A program made the translations under genes and the position numbers. Below are positions 40,834-41,769 of a DNA stretch of 41,769 nucleotides, one piece after another. Each line of letters opens with the position of its first letter. The stretch's first letter is position 1. The DNA is from Alphaproteobacteria bacterium (GTDB lineage Bacteria > Pseudomonadota > Alphaproteobacteria > Rhizobiales > Xanthobacteraceae), in NCBI GenBank assembly GCA_005884765.1, contig VAZV01000204.1:1-41769 (forward strand), in the 5' to 3' direction. The notes under the pieces are model-generated. The model saw nothing but the letters and a program-made list of their open reading frames with translations. It did no database searches and was not told the DNA's origin.

Positions 40834-41769
40834 ATGAACGAAATAGAAAAACGCGAACTGTTCGAACAACAGCGGAAGATCTTCGAAGCTGGGGCGCAGC
40901 GTGTGGACAGGCGAACCGGCTCTTTCAGTTTCTTGACCTGGTCGTTCTTCATTGCCCCCCTGATTGCCTGCGAAGAGTTTCTCGCAGCCATGTTCAAATC
41001 GGCGGCGGCCGAAGAGGAGGACGCGAGTGCCGCTCAGGCAGACGCGGCGCCGCAGGCGGCAAACGACCATCCACCGACGAGTGATCTCTCGAAAGCAAGC
41101 GCACAGGATGCGACGGCCAAAGGGCCGGCCGCCGCCTCGGAGGCGCATGCGGCCCAGCTCGATCCGATCGGGCCTCTGGCGCGGCCGCATGAAGACGCGC
41201 CCAAGCCGGGCACCGCTCGCAACGAGGCTATTGCCGACGCGAACTCTGGGGGCGGAGGCGGCGGCGATGACGCCGACTCCCGCCATCATGGCGCTCACAC
41301 CTCAATCGACGATAGTTCTGTCGATTCCCACTTCGGAAGCAGTCCATTCCCGGGCGGGTCAACGCTCGAATCCGTTCAGTCCATTGTACTTGGTGGCTCG
41401 TTCAGCCCGGCGATCAACGGCTCCGCTCCCCCGCTTGGAACCGTCGGCGGTCTGAGCAATGACGTGGTGGGAGGGATCGCGCCGGTGGAGGCGGCGGCGC
41501 AGCCAACGCTCGCTCCGGTGACCGACACCGGAAGCACGCTGAGCCATGACGTCGCGGGCACGACTGCGCCGGTGGAGGTGGCGGCGCAGCCAATGCTCGC
41601 GACCGCGACCGATGCCGTGAGCACGCTGAGCCATGACGTCGTCGGCACGACTGCGCCGGTCGAAGCGGCGGTGCAGCCAGTGCTCGCGACCGCGACCGAC
41701 AGCGTCACCGTGAGCACGTTGAGTCATGACGTCGTCGGCACGACTGCGCCGGTCGAGATGGCGACGCAG
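40834..41769 (+). CDS. repeat-rich surface-type protein (3' end outside window)
   Basis: The frame is open from the ATG at 40834 to the window end (312 codons). The N-terminus is MNEIEKRELFEQQRKIFEAG, then a hydrophobic stretch (FSFLTWSFFIAPLIACEEFL, about 31-50). Next is an Ala/Glu/His-rich low-complexity region with a run of six Gly, and from about residue 203 a tandem repeat of 29 residues (TLSHDVVGTTAPVEAAVQP type). It has no standard signal peptide. Large repeat proteins encoded next to type I exporters are usually adhesins or biofilm matrix proteins, which is the most likely role. AAAGGCGG precedes the start. Confidence 0.75.
   Translation, partial: MNEIEKRELFEQQRKIFEAGAQRVDRRTGSFSFLTWSFFIAPLIACEEFLAAMFKSAAAEEEDASAAQADAAPQAANDHPPTSDLSKASAQDATAKGPAAASEAHAAQLDPIGPLARPHEDAPKPGTARNEAIADANSGGGGGGDDADSRHHGAHTSIDDSSVDSHFGSSPFPGGSTLESVQSIVLGGSFSPAINGSAPPLGTVGGLSNDVVGGIAPVEAAAQPTLAPVTDTGSTLSHDVAGTTAPVEVAAQPMLATATDAVSTLSHDVVGTTAPVEAAVQPVLATATDSVTVSTLSHDVVGTTAPVEMATQ
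41448..41769 (+). repeat. 87-bp tandem coding repeat
   Basis: CTGAGCCATGAC-type units start at 41539 and 41626 (87 bp apart) and, with six extra bases, at 41719; a more divergent unit precedes them near 41452. Each encodes about 29 residues around SHDVVGTTAPVEAA. The array continues beyond the window. Confidence 0.9.

Noticed and set aside
40318..41769. CRISPR-like arrays because of regularly spaced repeats
   Set aside because: The repeats are in frame within coding sequences, are tandem without unique spacers, and no cas gene is present.

Overview
The window looks like chromosomal DNA of a Bradyrhizobium/Rhodopseudomonas-type alphaproteobacterium. The base composition is high in GC, the protein families and their pairings are typical of that group (ArsR with SRPBCC, DUF1993, NikR with a TonB receptor), and the single tRNA is a tRNA-Leu(UAA). 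All functional calls rest on reading motifs by eye; no database search was run.

Left part (1-6.6 kb): the 3' part of a family-5 solute-binding protein; a secreted 669-aa protein with a cysteine-peptidase-like Cys/His arrangement; a compact operon (ArsR regulator, SRPBCC protein, DUF1993 protein, glutathione S-transferase) whose operator covers the first start codon; a convergent alpha/beta hydrolase; and tRNA-Leu.

Decay zone (6.6-10.7 kb): tail fragments of an amidase, a F420/NADP-type oxidoreductase and a TPR protein lie side by side. They are followed by a frameshifted OafA-type acyltransferase, two small hypothetical genes and an IS630-like remnant. A second, smaller decay patch at 15.2-16.3 kb holds a group II intron maturase fragment.

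Nickel region (11-22 kb): a TonB-dependent receptor and nikR are divergent around a textbook NikR operator (GTATGA-N16-TCATAC). Further on lie a Tat-type aldo/keto reductase, a NicO/RcnA-type permease with a His-rich loop, and a minus-strand run of a NiCoT permease, a small exported protein, a metallo-beta-lactamase-fold hydrolase and two beta-propeller proteins.

Ebo region (23-33 kb): a complete ebo cluster, with eboF divergent from eboD-eboE-eboC-eboA-DUF6220-eboB. Four of the junctions in this run are ATGA overlaps, one of them through a relic cytochrome c reading frame. Ebo proteins are known for moving or processing secondary-metabolite precursors toward the periplasm. Directly downstream are a secreted c-type cytochrome and a sorbosone-dehydrogenase-like beta-propeller protein, which suggests a periplasmic oxidation step.

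Secretion region (34-41.8 kb): a small peptide with a double-glycine-like leader, an HlyD-type fusion protein and a C39-peptidase ABC exporter form one minus-strand operon. The exporter carries a 100-residue tail that is a recent, frameshifted copy of a DYSK-repeat protein encoded separately at 40.2 kb. Beyond an IS110 relic, an ECF-like sigma factor, the free-standing DYSK-repeat protein and a surface-type protein with 29-residue repeats (running off the window) complete what may be an uncharacterised secretion island. This is the most unusual part of the window.
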